A program made the translations under genes and the position numbers. From Quillaja saponaria (lineage: Eukaryota > Streptophyta > Magnoliopsida > Fabales > Quillajaceae), in NCBI GenBank assembly GCA_029379385.1, contig CM055605.1, positions 11,815,001-11,879,000 of the forward strand: 64,000 nucleotides of DNA. The letters run 5' to 3'. Position 1 is the stretch's first letter. Each line of letters begins with the position of its first letter. This document shows positions 47,242 to 59,339 of this stretch, in pieces. The notes under the pieces are model-generated. The model saw nothing but the letters and a program-made list of their open reading frames with translations. It made no database searches and was not told the origin of the DNA.

Positions 47242-48615
47242 TGATAAGTCTATGAAATAGCCTTATTTACATGTCTTTTTTATTCATATTATTTGCTATG
47301 TTATTGAGTTTTAGTTTAATTGTTGCTTAGTTAAGTCATTTGTCTTAAAGTGTTGAATTCTGGGTAAGTATGTTAAGGAATTAGCCTTTAATTAGGAATT
47401 CCATTCATTGTTAACTTATTTTGTGTATTTTGAAGATTTAATACTTAAAGGAAACCCCTTTAAAGTCAAAGTAGAGTTAAACAAAGATTTTCTATATGCC
47501 AGGTGACACGACATTAATGGAAAGAGGCGCCACAACGCCCAAATTTACATGCAAAACCATCCAATCAAAGAGGTTTGGCACCTAGGTACCAGAAAAGCAG
47601 TGCTTCGATGCCCAAGACATGACAACATGGCACCTAGGACCCCAACAATGATCTTCCATTCCGAACTTCAATGCTGCGGCACCAAAACTTCAGTACTGCA
47701 GTGCTGGCTCAATTCCTAATTTGAGTTGAACTCTTTTTGAGGGTTTTGAAACTTATTTAACAAGGTTTATGTTGGGAAATCAAAAAACATAAGTTTTGCT
47801 AAGAAATTGTGGAGTACAAGGAGCAAAAGAAGTTTGGATGATTGAAGATTGAAGCCTGATTTTCTTCATGCTACTATTTACTTCCTATGTGTTTATTTGA
47901 TATTTTCTTTATATGAATTCATTTTTATAGTAAGTAGCATGTAGTAGTTTTCGAGGATTGCAATGGAACTCAATATGTAGCTTGCTTTTATGTTTATAAT
48001 ATGATTGCTTAAGGTGTGGTACATGAGTTATTTATCTTATTTTATGCTTTGTGTTTCTAATTGATTAACCATATTTTATATTGATGTAGTAATTTAAAGG
48101 AACCTTGACGAAGAAAATCTAGCTTTAGCCTTGAATAAAATAGCACTTGTTTGAATTTGATCTGTGTGTATGATAGAAATATATATCCATACCTTGTATA
48201 GCCATTGTTAGGTCTATTTTTAATGAGTTTAGCTTAATTCAATTCTCATAGAAATATAGTGAATTTGTTAAATTAGATATTATTATAAGTAATTGGAAAG
48301 ATACTTATAATTAAATAAGAACAATAAGTTAATAATTCAGTATCACAACTTAGCATGATAAGATAATAATAATTAAAGTGAGTGTTGAGGGAAGTTGTAA
48401 TTCTAAATTTTCTCTATTACATTCTTACGTTTGCTTGCTTTAATTTTGTTTAGTTTAAAAATATCAATCTCAAAGTTCATTCTTTTGGATAAAATTAGGA
48501 TTTGTTAATTTTAGTACTTAGCCATTGTTAGATATAATTTCTCGTGGGAACGATTTCTATTTACTCTTTGTTATTTTTTCAAGATACATGCACTTATGTG
48601 TTAAAATCTAGAACA
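47242..48615 (+). repeat. 3' LTR of the Athila-type element
   Basis: 1,374 bp, tgataagtctatgaaatagc to ...ctagaaca, matching the 5' LTR throughout with scattered substitutions and small indels. Confidence 0.88.
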
Positions 48616-48620
48616 TGTAC

Positions 48621-49075
48621 TCTAACACAAGCTACTCTGTATTCTCTTGTGTATGTTATTAAAGCTGTACTTCCCCAAGAATTATAAATTCCTTCTTTAC
48701 GAATGGCCATTCAAGAAAGTTTAAAGAGGAAAATGCAAAGCTGAGATTGCAAGAGTTAAGAGCCCTTGATAAAAAAAATACTAGAACCTCAGCAATGCAT
48801 AGAATGTTACCAAGTCTGGCTTGCCAAGGCTTTTAACAAGAAAGTATTTCCCGGTCCTTCTGAGTTAGTGATCTAGTGCTTGCTATCTAAAGGCCAATTA
48901 TCATCACCCAAAAGATTAAAAATAAATTTTTTTCTAAGTAGGATGAACTATACATGATCATCGAAGCCTACATGAATGGAGCGTAAAAGATTGTAGACAA
49001 AGATGTTGTATGAGTCAGCCCTATCAACAGTAAATTCCTAAAGCACTATAATTCTTTAAGATCAATGCTTCTTGT
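48621..49075 (+). pseudogene. Integrase fragment of the Tat/Ogre-like element, right of the insertion
   Basis: The frame resumes across the insertion with TQATLYSLVYVIKAVLPQE (48625-48682). It continues IPSLRMAIQES-like, LRLQELRALD (about 48743-48772), CYQVWLAKAFNKK (48807-48845). These are the C-terminal integrase blocks of the Tat/Ogre lineage (TPYSLVYG-x-EAVLP, ELRALDE, AFNKKV). The fit shows that 41872 and 48621 were once contiguous. Confidence 0.8.
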
Positions 49076-49473
49076 CGCACGGGCCTAAACTGCTTTATAC
49101 TTTTGGCTTACATAAATATAAACTGTGTGCGGCCTTTCGAAAAAAAAAAAAGCATTGTACTTCATGGCCCCTATAAGTATAAACTGTGTATGACTAAAAC
49201 AAAAGAAAATACTCATTGTAATACTCTCAATTCACATGAGTATAAACTGTGAGCAATAAAAAAGAGTGATGTATTGAACTACATTATGACTTAATCCCTT
49301 TGCATAGGTACTTAGGCAACTTAAGATTAAATCTTGAGTTCAGTCCAAAAAGCAAATGAAGTAAAAACAAAAAAAAAACAAAAAATTGATGTTGCATAAT
49401 GATATAAAAATAGTGTAATCCATGATTGTATATTCACACGATGCCAATTCGCAGATAACAATTCTTGATCTTG
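49076..49473. other. 3' non-coding part of the Tat/Ogre-like element
   Basis: It contains three loosely spaced copies of ataaactgtg (near 49117, 49172 and 49232), degenerate tandem structure of the kind seen in this lineage. Confidence 0.5.
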
Positions 49474-50373
49474 CTATCTGAGGATATGATAAGCAAGGAA
49501 AATGTTTTTGCAACTCCAAGGAAGGATTGGTGTTTGATGCTCAACTAGACTGATGATTTCATCGAAACTAGGGATAACCTCATCATAAAATTCTCCAACA
49601 ATAGGAAGGCATCCCAAACACAGTAGATCCCATAGTGAGATAGACATCTTATCACGGGCAGTATGTATAGTGTCAACTATGGGGCACCATAATTCACAAA
49701 AAACTTTGACCATTTGAGAGCTATTATCGAAGACAAAGAATGAAGTTAATACAGCATCACAAACTAGCATTGTTTGAGATCCTTCTGTCTTTTCCCGATA
49801 TAAGTTCAGCTCATTCCTAATAGCCAAAAAATGACATAAAACAATTGTGTCTCTCTAAGCCTTCCTAACAAACTTGACGCTCTAATATATGTTAACCAAG
49901 TGTAGTCATCATGCCAGCAGCTCTTTCTTTGATTTGATGGCTAGACAAAAGCTTGCACACTTTTCTGTAATTTCCCTTTAAGATCGATTTGGGGATACAA
50001 GATATCACATTATCGTTTTCATCTCTTATCCAATCTTGCAATTGATAGGGATTTGTGGAAGTGTCTGCCTATTCTTTGGCACAGCTTCTAATGATAGTAG
50101 TATGATAAGGACATCAAGTGATTTTTTCTTCGCTCTCAGACAAGTCACGATGATTTAAGAGAACATTGTATTAACCTCTTTGTCGTGTACAATTGTTTTT
50201 GTGAAAAGTGGATATTCGTCATATTCATCATAATCCACTCTACTACCTTGACAGTGTGAAATAATCGAACTGACACAATTTTTTTCCATGCCTGCATGAG
50301 AAGAAAAAAAGAGAGGGAAGAACAAAAAAAATTGGGGAAAATAAAATGAATGCATGGATATTTCTAAATGCAA
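49474..50373 (-). pseudogene. Antisense plant-mobile-domain-like ORF in the Tat/Ogre-like element
   Basis: On the strand opposite to pol, 49827-49474 is open for 117 codons with blocks of the plant mobile domain (aminotransferase-like PMD): AIRNELNLYREK, VLTSFFVFDNSSQMVKVFCE, MSISLWDLLCLGCLPIVGEF and SCKNIFLAYHIL. Upstream on the same strand, in broken frames, are QLQDWIRDENDNVIS (near 50050), HQIKERAAGMM (near 49935) and DYDEYDEYPLFTKTI (near 50190-50236). The reading is split by a stop at the end of the 50373-50155 frame and by further breaks. PMD sequences are found in plant genes (for example MAIN-type) and in some retro- and DNA transposons. It probably reflects old capture; it is not an intact gene. 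Confidence 0.7.
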
Positions 50374-50416
50374 TGTTACTGCTAAAGTGACAAAAGTTCC
50401 AAACTAAATCATGTGT

Positions 50417-50800
50417 CAAAATAGTCTCAATATGTCAAACATGGCGATCATTTCATAAATGACAACTGTGGCACTAGGGTGAAGGTAACTTACTATAGCG
50501 TCTCTAACAACATGCCCAAAATAGTCTTAAGATGTCAAGCATGGCGATTAGTCCATCAATGACAACAATGGCAACCATGTGAAGGTAGCGTACCACAGTG
50601 TCTCAGACAACGTGCCCAAAATAGTCTCAAGATTTCAAGCATGGTGATTAGTCCATCAACAACAGTGTCTCAGGTGACGTGCCTAAAATAGTCTCAAAAT
50701 GTCAAGCGTGAAGATCAGTTCATAATGACAATTATGATGGTCGGGTAAAAGTAACGTATCACAATATCTTGGACGACATGCCAAACTCAGATATATCAAG
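50417..50800. repeat. 100-bp tandem repeats in the Tat/Ogre-like 3' region
   Basis: Units starting caaaatagtct recur at 50417, 50517 and 50617 (period 100), then 50684 (the preceding unit is shortened to 67 bp), with a degraded unit from about 50781. Each unit contains a gtcaagcatggcgat-like block, agtccatcaatgacaac and a gtctca-gac/ga-acgtgcc junction. An A-run (50810-50832) follows. Confidence 0.9.
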
Positions 50801-50808
50801 ACAATCAT

Positions 50809-50840
<32 letters not shown>

Positions 50841-51270
50841 AACAACTTGCATAACCTTTCTATGACACCTAGTACGCACAACAAATGAAGAATGCATAAA
50901 ATATATATGTAAAAAAAAATTACATGTAAATTCAACATATATAGAAAACCTATCTCACAAGTGGTGATAGATTCCTAGTACCAACAAAAAGACAATTGTA
51001 GGATCCGACTTTCTTTCCTTAAAAAAAAAAGAAAAAAAAAAGAGGAAAATACTAAATTATTTTTTATATTATATTTTATATATATAATTTCCTAACTCTA
51101 TAAAATACAATCATGATTAAAGTCTGAAGTTGTGTTTGGATATCAGAAACTAGTCTAACACAATGTAAAGTACAATCGTACTTGAATAAAAGAATATACA
51201 CAAAAATTTTAAAGGGGCCACAATCCTGGTGTAAGAATTATTGGTGTAAATGGCAGAGTAAACAATAATT

Positions 51271-51480
51271 CATGGCATGAAGGCTTGTTACAAAAAGTCA
51301 TGATTTGATGTATATAATAGCATGGAAACTTGGCACAAAAGTCATGATTTGATATATGTACAGAAGCATGTGATATTTCAAACAATTCCAAATATAATGG
51401 CATGAAAACTTGGCACAAAAGTCATTATTTGATATATGTAGGGAGGCATGTGATATTTCAAAACAATTCTAATTGATATT
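51271..51480. repeat. Second tandem repeat block in the Tat/Ogre-like 3' region
   Basis: The motif catg(g/a)aaacttggcacaaaa followed by gtcat(g/t)atttgatatatgta occurs at 51321 and 51401 (80-bp spacing), with a diverged copy from 51276. Confidence 0.8.
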
Positions 51481-52152
51481 GCAAATGAAAAACTATTCCC
51501 TCTACTACGTATATTTATATATTCAAGAAGTGAAGTCATGCTTGAATCATGAATGAGACAAAAGTAGATACGTTACAAGTTATATAAAGCAGTCGTGTTC
51601 CTTTCTCCTTTCCTAGAAACCAAATAGTCAAAAAGGTGTGCCATGCAAACCACTTACATGTCATTAATAAAGAGAAAGATTAGCACAAATAAACAAAAAG
51701 AAGGTCAAATGGAGGACAAACAAAAAGAGGGTTAGAGGGAGGCAATCATGCTTTACTCAAGAAAATTATGTTGCTCTTTGCTATCTTGCTCTTACATATA
51801 AAAGAACTTTGCAAGTTTGGTCATATATAAAGTTTGCTGAAACCTTAAACCTTTTAGGATATTGGGCGACCACCTCTTTAGCTTAATTCACAACTTGTCT
51901 ATAACAAGGTTCATTTTATTTTAAATGTGAATAGTCCAGCTAAATTAATATCTAGCTTGGGTCAATTTCATTTACTCAATTGAATCTATGGTTTAGTACC
52001 TTAAAGCCTGAACAAGGTAAGTGAATCTTATTGGGCTAGACTTCAATGAATTAGAAAAAAAAAAAAAGATACAAAGCTCAAGATACTTCAAGCCTCAACA
52101 ATTACTACATGATAAACATGAATACTTAATTAAGTCTCGAAGTAGAGAAACT

Positions 52153-52758
52153 TGTAGACACCATAATTTTGGCATTTGTCTATTGAAATAATTAGCCAAT
52201 TTAAGGGTCAATTAATTAAATTAAAAAATAACCAATTAACTAAATAGACACAAATTAGTAATCATCACAAATTACAACCAAATCACCCTAAATTGTCTTC
52301 AATCACCCCAAATCATGTTAAAACAATAAATTACTCAAATTGCCTCTAATTCTCAAATTATTGCCCTAAGCAGTCTCCTCTAAATAGGCTTGCATTGACA
52401 ATGGAAAGGGGACACACATAGAAAATTCAAGAAACAAAACTCTTGAAATTCTCTTGCTTTCACTCTTGAAGCAACCAAAAGATTTTCTGCATACGAGTCC
52501 CGTGCTAGTAGAGTTCATCTAACCTTCCTCTCAAACGACCATCCACAATATCATTTTGAAATAAGCAAATCATTCTATCAAATATCAAGCTTCACAACCT
52601 TCAGATTTGATTAAATTCTCAAGAGATCGAATAAGAGAAATCCTTATTCTTCTAAGAATATTAATAGAGTTGTAACTATTTCTTTACAAATATACATAAA
52701 TTTTTATTTGTATACGATTTTGTTTGTTTATTTTTCAAAACCAAAATTTGTGTTCACA
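52153..52758 (+). repeat. 3' LTR of the Tat/Ogre-like element
   Basis: 606 bp, starts tgtagacaccataattttgg and ends ...gtgttcaca. It keeps the canonical TG...CA ends better than the 5' copy. Confidence 0.8.
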
Positions 52759-53169
52759 AGCATCTCTAGCCAAAGCCTTCAATTCGGTCTGATTATCATT
52801 TCGATTCTAGTTGAACTAGTGACTTAAGATCCAATAAAACTTTCAAATCGATCACTAGTTTGATTTTTAAAATATTATTTTTAATGTTTTGAAGCTAGTG
52901 TTATTTCAATTAGGTTAGGCAAAATACAAATTTGATTTATTAAATTCTATTTCTTGAAAATAAAAAATAAAAACTTAATAATCCTTATTTTTATAAGGAT
53001 GAGACTTGGTAATTTTACTAATGTTGTGTTGTGCTAAATTATAAAGCAAAAATTACATGGTAGATTTAGTTTGATAAAATCTTGGAAAACAAGAAAATTG
53101 GATAAATGTTCATATCAAATAGTCACATTCCTTTCCTATTTAAACATAATATTACTTCTCCTCCTCTAT

Positions 53170-54250
53170 ATTCAAATTTATTAGTATCTTAGTGATGACT
53201 TGTTCAAAAAGAAAGTTTTCTTTTTTTAAGCTCTCCTCCAAAAAGATGACGGTTAGTAGTTTTTTTGGGCTCTTTATATTAAAGTCTAGCTTCCAAATTC
53301 CTTTACTTATTCTTTCTTACAATGAAGAAGATAATGCTTATGTCAATACCAGTAAACATTGTTTGCTTTGCTTATAAGATAAATTTTTTTACAAATTTAA
53401 AGAAAACATCTTCAAGTGACAGTGATGCTTGGCGGGTTCGTCTTATAGGTAGCTTATGATTTTGGATGAGAAAGTAAGATGTCTTCTTCTAAACCCATTT
53501 TTTGGTGATAAAATTAAACTCCTATTTACTCTTAAGGAGTTCAAACAGTGAGGTATTGAATCTTATTTTATTGAACAGTCAAAGAAAATTTTCATAACTA
53601 AGATTGTATTATAATTCAGCCCATTTACTTTCATCTTTAATGTAATTATAATTTATGTACAGGTGCATAAACTTCCATATTGTAGTTAAAGAGAAAATTA
53701 GTGGATAAATCTTGCTAGTGTAAAACAAGCTTACATAGATACAATCTTCTATGATGATAGCGTTTATGCATTAACTACCATATGGCTTAGTTGAAGTATG
53801 GAATTTTCATGATAACATTCCCATAAAAGTTATAGATGTTAAACCCTCTTTTTAATTGAAGAAGAAAACATAAATTTTTCCATGGATAAATTTTCTGCAA
53901 AATATTGTTTTATGATATTAAAATTAGAGATTTTGTTAGTAAATTGTATTGTTAGGAATGTTGTGAATCCTAATGGTATAAAAAATGAAGACACACACAT
54001 TTGGTTTTTTTTTTTTTAAGTGAAAATCATTCAATATCAATATTAGCTCAAGATTTACCTATTTTGAAGCTAATTCAATTTATTTTACAAATGATAGATA
54101 AGATGAATGAGAATTACATATATGGGTGTCATGATCTTGGTGTGCTCAACTTTGATGATAAAAGCATTAAACCATATATGTAAGATGGACAAGATTAATC
54201 CTCCACCTTTCTTGGTTGTTCATCACTTTATATTAAATTGATATTATAGA
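53170..54250 (+). pseudogene. Decayed KIB1-like / DUF295 F-box-type gene
   Basis: Translated across frames, the region follows the order of the plant DUF295 (KIB1-like beta-propeller) domain. FQIPLLILSYNEED (near 53290-53330) resembles the domain start; LMILDEKVRCLLLNPFFGDK follows at 53454-53513, then YDDSVYALTTIW (53750-53785), VIDVKPSF (53829-53852), VVNPNGIKNEDTH (53961-53999), ENHSISILAQDLP (54022-54060) and HDLGVLNFDDKSIKPYM (54130-54180). Stops (for example after KPSF) and several frameshifts break it, and no F-box helix is visible at the N-terminus. Intact relatives are F-box proteins of SCF ubiquitin ligases. Not functional here. Confidence 0.75.
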
Positions 54251-57200
54251 GAAGGAGGAGCATGTTACAAAGATTGAAAATTTAGTTTTTATAATCATTC
54301 TAAATTTAGTTGGAATTAAGAAATGTTTTTGTTTGAATTCATTGTATAGCACAAATTATGGAGATATAGTTTTATTTTTCTTAAATTTAGATTCTAATTT
54401 GGTTAAGAGGATATTGTTGAATATAAGTAAAAATACAAGAGCTAAACATAATTACCAAGAACGTGTTATGCAACAAATGAACTAACCAAGGTTGGAAATT
54501 TTTCCTATAAATTGAAAATTCAGCTCTTACATTAATCTTTCAAAAAACTTGAAAACATTTACTATAAACAATAAAGCAAGCTCCAAATTTTCACCACTTG
54601 CATTTCAAGAAGTTCAAACTTTTGGCATTAAGTTATAAGACATTACTAGAAAGATGCAGTTTTCGTGAAAAAACTTTGAAACAAATGTATAGAGAGCCAT
54701 GCAACTCAAAGAAAGGTTTCAACTTCTTACTTCTCACATTAAACGTTTCTTCTAAATTAGGAACACATATTCTAATAATCAAGCAATAGCTGCAATATTA
54801 TCCTAGAGTAAAATTTGAGCTTCATGAATATCAAATAACACTTCAACTTAATTATGCAAAAAGAAATTTCAATTTTACCAATAACAAGCAAGAAATAAAA
54901 CCTCAAATTTGAAAAAAAAAAATAATACAAAGATTTCATGAATTTATCAAATTAATAATGGATTTCTCCATTTGATCAAAAGTATTATTCAAAAAAAGCA
55001 AATCATCTAACCAACTTGTACTCCAATCTTAAAATGCTCTAAACAAATCATACCATGTGTTTGTCTTTCCATCCCTTGCATTCAATTTCACCATCATAAA
55101 GTTTCATCTTCACAACTCTTTTATTTCAACACAACTAAGACATACTAGAATAGGCTTAAACTAATCAATTTCAATTGAACTCAGTATGTCTCAGTAAGTT
55201 TCTTCATGTGGACTCAAAATCTTTATTCTTTTTTAATTTTTTAGTGATTGTCTATAACAAAAAGCTACTAAAGGTATTAGTGTTGAAAAAGCAACACTAT
55301 CTAATATAGCAAAATATATTCAATTAAACTCAAACAATTCACAAAAATATTTTTAGGATGTCAACTACATTTCTTATTTATCAATTGTTCCACAATTTCT
55401 CAATTGAGCCATCTCAAATACTTATGTTAGCCACAACGCTATACTATATTTAATTTTGATAATAACTTGTTTCACTCACAAATTACTTTTATTGACATTA
55501 TGCTTCAATATAAAACTTGAATTTTTTGTTACAGTGCTTTATCTATACCTACTCAAGCTATCGATGTATGTGACAAGGTACTTAATCTCGTATAATATTT
55601 CTTCTATATTTTAACTAGATTAATTGATATTATATTAAGTAAGTGATCAATTGATTAAAATATTATTAATGTCAAAATAATATTGATTTCGAAATTGTTC
55701 CTAATTGAAGTTAACACTTTGGGATTGATTTAATATTTGAATTTGAAAATTAATTGTGATTTTGTCATAAAATATAATATTTCTATTTTGTCATCCTGAA
55801 TTGTGTAAATTAGAATTTAATGCTAACTACTACCGAAATTAGTTTTTTTTTTCTAAAATAACTTGTGATTCTAATTGAGTCAAGTAAATTTAAATTAAAC
55901 ATCTTTCAAAAAATATAATTTTATATAATGAAATTATTATTGCAATTCATTGTGATTATATTTTATTAATACTAATTCCTAATATTTCTCTTAAAAAAAT
56001 TTATTTGATCATATTTCAACAAACATTAGTAAAGGTACATTTGCAACACATAAAACATGCAAGCAAGAACTACACATAAACATAATCATAAATTGCAATC
56101 CTGTTATTTTTGTATCTGAAATTAGAAAAATTTTAAAATTAATATATAATTTTTTCTTGCTAACTTAATGTCTACTTTGAAAGTTATAGTATAAGTATGT
56201 TGTTAAAATTTATTGTTTTAGGATGATGATTTAATTTCAAATACTATATTAATGTTGATATGTTGATTAATGAAAGAATTTGATAATAGGATGTAGTGGT
56301 TGGTGTGTGAATTTATGGATTTGAATGTATGTTTGTTGTTCGAAATTGTTATGACGAATATGAAGAATTTGTTTGATGATTTGACCTGTTCTTATCATTT
56401 TTTGTTATTTGGTTTGCATTTTAGATTGATGTCATTACAAAGAATAATACTGTGCTTAAATTTATTAAATATATATTGCACTATACTATAAATGTAGCAA
56501 GGCTTGTAAGTAATTTATTTTAGAGTTTGTTATATTATTCTCTTTATCTTATGAACTATAAATTATTCAAATCTATAATTAATCATCCATTCATTATTTT
56601 AGTGTAGCGTCTCTCTTAGGCATTTATTTGGATTACGGTGCACCAATTGGCAATCCTACGATATTGAAGTTTTCAGACCAAAAGAAATGGTTAATTAAAA
56701 TTGGAACTGAGGGTCCTACTACTTTTTTTTAGAAGGAATTTGAAAAAGTTTTAAAATACTATGACATTAAGTCTCAATGACATTCTATGTTTTTTTGTTA
56801 TCATATCTTTATCTTTCTTTCATGTGATTGGTTTCTGGTCTTTAGTAATGAAAATTTGTTTTAGTCAAATTATTATGGCGAATAGTGATGAAAATACCCT
56901 TTAAGTAAACCATAACAAATGAAGATTCTAACTGTTATCATTATTGATTTTGTTGATGAATAATGTAAGTATATATCCCGTTGATAAATTTATTTTGAAA
57001 AGTCACCTTATATACATGTCAATCTATAGCTTCATAATGACTATATTTAATATAAATTAGATGACATAATCTAAACAAGAAGACATGAAATTGTAAAAAT
57101 GAAAATAACATAAAAAATGTTGCAGAAATAAATTACATTACACAAGATTGTTTCATTATCATTAACCAATTCCTATCTTTTAACCTTACCAAAGTCTCAA

Positions 57201-57589
57201 TGAAATTCATCCGATGGAAGCCACCTTCATGACTTACCATGTAATTCAATATATAGTTACCAGGAGCGTAATACGTTCCAGGATGTGAAGTAGGCTTACA
57301 TGGTTGGCTAAATCAAAATTTGGTATGCTTGAAATATATATTCAGTTCATTATACTAACATAAGTTATGTTATGGTAATTATAAGAATTAAATACATATC
57401 ATAAAAATAAAAAAACTTAGTGCCAAAATTGTTTTAATTTGCAATATATATATATATAGATATAGTAAAAATCGAAAGTATTTAGAATTAAAAAAAAAAT
57501 TATACATAAAATTGTCTCAAGAATCAAGATTTTCATTAAGCAAAATACAATATGCATAAAACTCTAACCTACAGAAATACAATATCTTC
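54251..57589. other. AT-rich intergenic DNA, nothing recognised
   Basis: Very AT-rich with only short incidental frames. On the - strand near 57310-57160 a short stretch reads PGTYYAPGNYILNYMVS-like and could be a remnant exon, but I cannot assign it. Confidence 0.4.
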
Positions 57590-59339
57590 ATTTCTTTTTC
57601 GTCTTTCTTGGTGTATTATTTCTTTGCCTTTTTGGATTAGTAAGTGAAATATTTTGATTTGTAACTTTAACTTCTCCATCTGTTTTTAGTAAAATCATTT
57701 TACAAAGAATTCCATTTTATGTCTTCTAAACTTAAGGTTGAATCTTCTAAATAAGTATTATAAAGATTCATATCTCATTTCCTATATGATCCTTATTTGT
57801 AATTATCACAAAAACGTGATTGGAGACGAATGTTTGAGTGAATAAAAATCAGCTTATCATCTCATGTTCAATTCAGTCTATTCCTCTTTACATTATGAAT
57901 ATAAAAGTATATACTCCAATTTCTTTCAACTGAAGAATTTCTTACCAGTTGTGACAAAAGCTTCTTTGCTATCTCAGTCAATTCAAAAGTTTTAGACCCA
58001 TAAGTTAACCACCAATCAATTGAATCCATTGTAACAGTAGCATTTTGAGCTGCAGCCATAGCATAAATTCCCTTATTCATATGAAAAGTTGCAAATTATT
58101 CACGCAAAAGTTTTTTTCTGTTTTAATTTCAACAATCCTATCAAATGCTTCCATGTCACCCATTACAACTTCCTTATCAAGATTAAATACTCTTCTATCT
58201 ATTCCTTTATGTGTTTGTTTGGCAAGATAACAATGACAATAAAATCGTGAAGTGAGTGCAAAGCCTAAACAATACATAAGAATATTCATTTTTTCGCACA
58301 TTCCAAGCAAAATGTTTTCCATTGTGGGATAGTTAGTAGCATATTTATTACTTCCCATTATATTTTTATCTCTTTAATTAAATTATTCAATATTTGATAA
58401 ATCTCTCTCATTTTTGCACCTTCCCTATCACAAAATTTAATTAACAAATAAATTGGTCTTGTGACGATGATTACATTTTTTAACATTATCCTAAAATCAA
58501 TTAACACTAATAGTCTTAACAACTAGTGCACTCATTATTTTCTTTTATTTTCATCTCCTTGTTTCACCTATTCTTTCCATGTCTTAAGAACACTACAATC
58601 AACTAACATCTTCAATAAAATGTAATATGAGGCAAATCTTGTCTTTATATCTTTCAATAACTTTAATCTAAACTGATTTCTAAAAATTGCTAAAGTTTGT
58701 GAATGGTTATTGAAATACTTGATTATATATTTTCCCTCTTTATAAGTGGTTCTCAATCACTCAAAATTATTTGCAAAATCTCTAAAAATTAAATTTAGCA
58801 TATGAACAACTCAAAGAGACCAAAAAATATGTTCATGTACCTCTCAAATTTTTTATCGTTAGCTTTATAATTTTCAAAATTGTTTGTGACTACCTAAAGA
58901 ACATTTGAAGGTCTAACTTCTTCAATTGCTTTTAGCAAATATTCAGTAATGATAGATCCCATTTTTTCAATTCTTGATAAGTCATCAGCATACAGAAACA
59001 TGGCTCCACTGCTATTTACTACAATTACATTGATAAGTTGTCAATGGTTGATATTGGACCATCCATCTGATACAATTAGACATCCTTAAATGAGCCATGT
59101 GTTTTCGATGGGTGTTAAATCCTTCTCAACATTTCATTTGCATTCATCTAAAAGTGTAGTTCTGACATTTTCAAATCAATGAGGTTTATAACATTTGTTA
59201 ATTACTGACACCATCTTACAAATTTGAGGATTTCATAGAACCTTAAAAGGAATTCCATTAGCACACAATCCTCTAATTAGTTTCAAATCCACCATATCTC
59301 TTCCCATTATACCACGAGCATCTATAATGGGTTTGACAG
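57590..59339 (-). pseudogene. hAT-type transposase pseudogene (DUF659 and hAT dimerisation domain)
   Basis: Read leftward from 59339: IIDARGIMGRDMVDLKLIRG, then GCLIVSDGWSNINH and ADDLSRIEKMGSIITEYLLK (DUF659, with catalytic-region SDGWSN). Next come RLKLLKDIKTRFASYYILL (about 58670-58610), FNLDKEVVMGDMEAFDRIVE (58181-58122) and the C-terminal dimerisation block SIDWWLTYGSKTFEL with SSVERNWSIYFYIHNVKRN (about 58030-57870). A tail LEDSTLSLEDIKW follows near 57740-57700. In-frame stops (for example in VL-stop-NPQ and DECK-stop-NVE) and frameshifts make it nonfunctional. The N-terminal part with the BED zinc finger is absent because LTR B copy 2 starts at 59340. Confidence 0.85.

Larger units (their letters stand above)
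41873..48615 (+). mobile_element. Athila-type Ty3/gypsy element lacking RT and integrase (6.7 kb)
   Basis: LTRs 41873-43236 (1,364 bp) and 47242-48615 (1,374 bp) both start tgataagt and end aaca, and are closely similar along their length. The primer site tagcaccattgttggaga (43243-43260) resembles the Athila-type site tggcgccgttgccgggga. The polypurine tract is taagtttgggggtg (47228-47241), typical of Athila. Flanks cgtac (41868-41872) and tgtac (48616-48620) are a 5-bp target duplication with one C-to-T change at a CpG. The 4.0-kb interior has gag and protease remnants but no RT, RNase H or integrase. It inserted into the integrase of the Tat/Ogre-like element. Confidence 0.88.
39552..52758 (+). 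mobile_element. Decayed Tat/Ogre-like Ty3/gypsy element, interrupted by an Athila-type insertion
   Basis: The LTRs are 39552-40182 and 52153-52758, about 0.6 kb, with matching blocks such as ataaataggtttgcattgac / taaataggcttgcattgac and gaaaattcaagaaacaaaac. They end in ...gtgtt(t/c)aca. A likely 5-bp target duplication is aacat (39547-39551) and agcat (52759-52763), one mismatch. The interior keeps a gag N-terminal piece, an RNase H part and an integrase split by the 41873-48615 insertion, then a non-coding 3' region with an antisense ORF and tandem repeats. Most of gag, protease and RT are deleted. Extra 3' sequence and tandem repeats are characteristic of the Tat/Ogre lineage. The start tgtagacacc of the 3' LTR is also usual there. 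Confidence 0.75.

Noticed and set aside
54598..54789. 63-codon frame as a short gene
   Set aside because: No recognisable motif, AT-rich surroundings and no support for a start or promoter.
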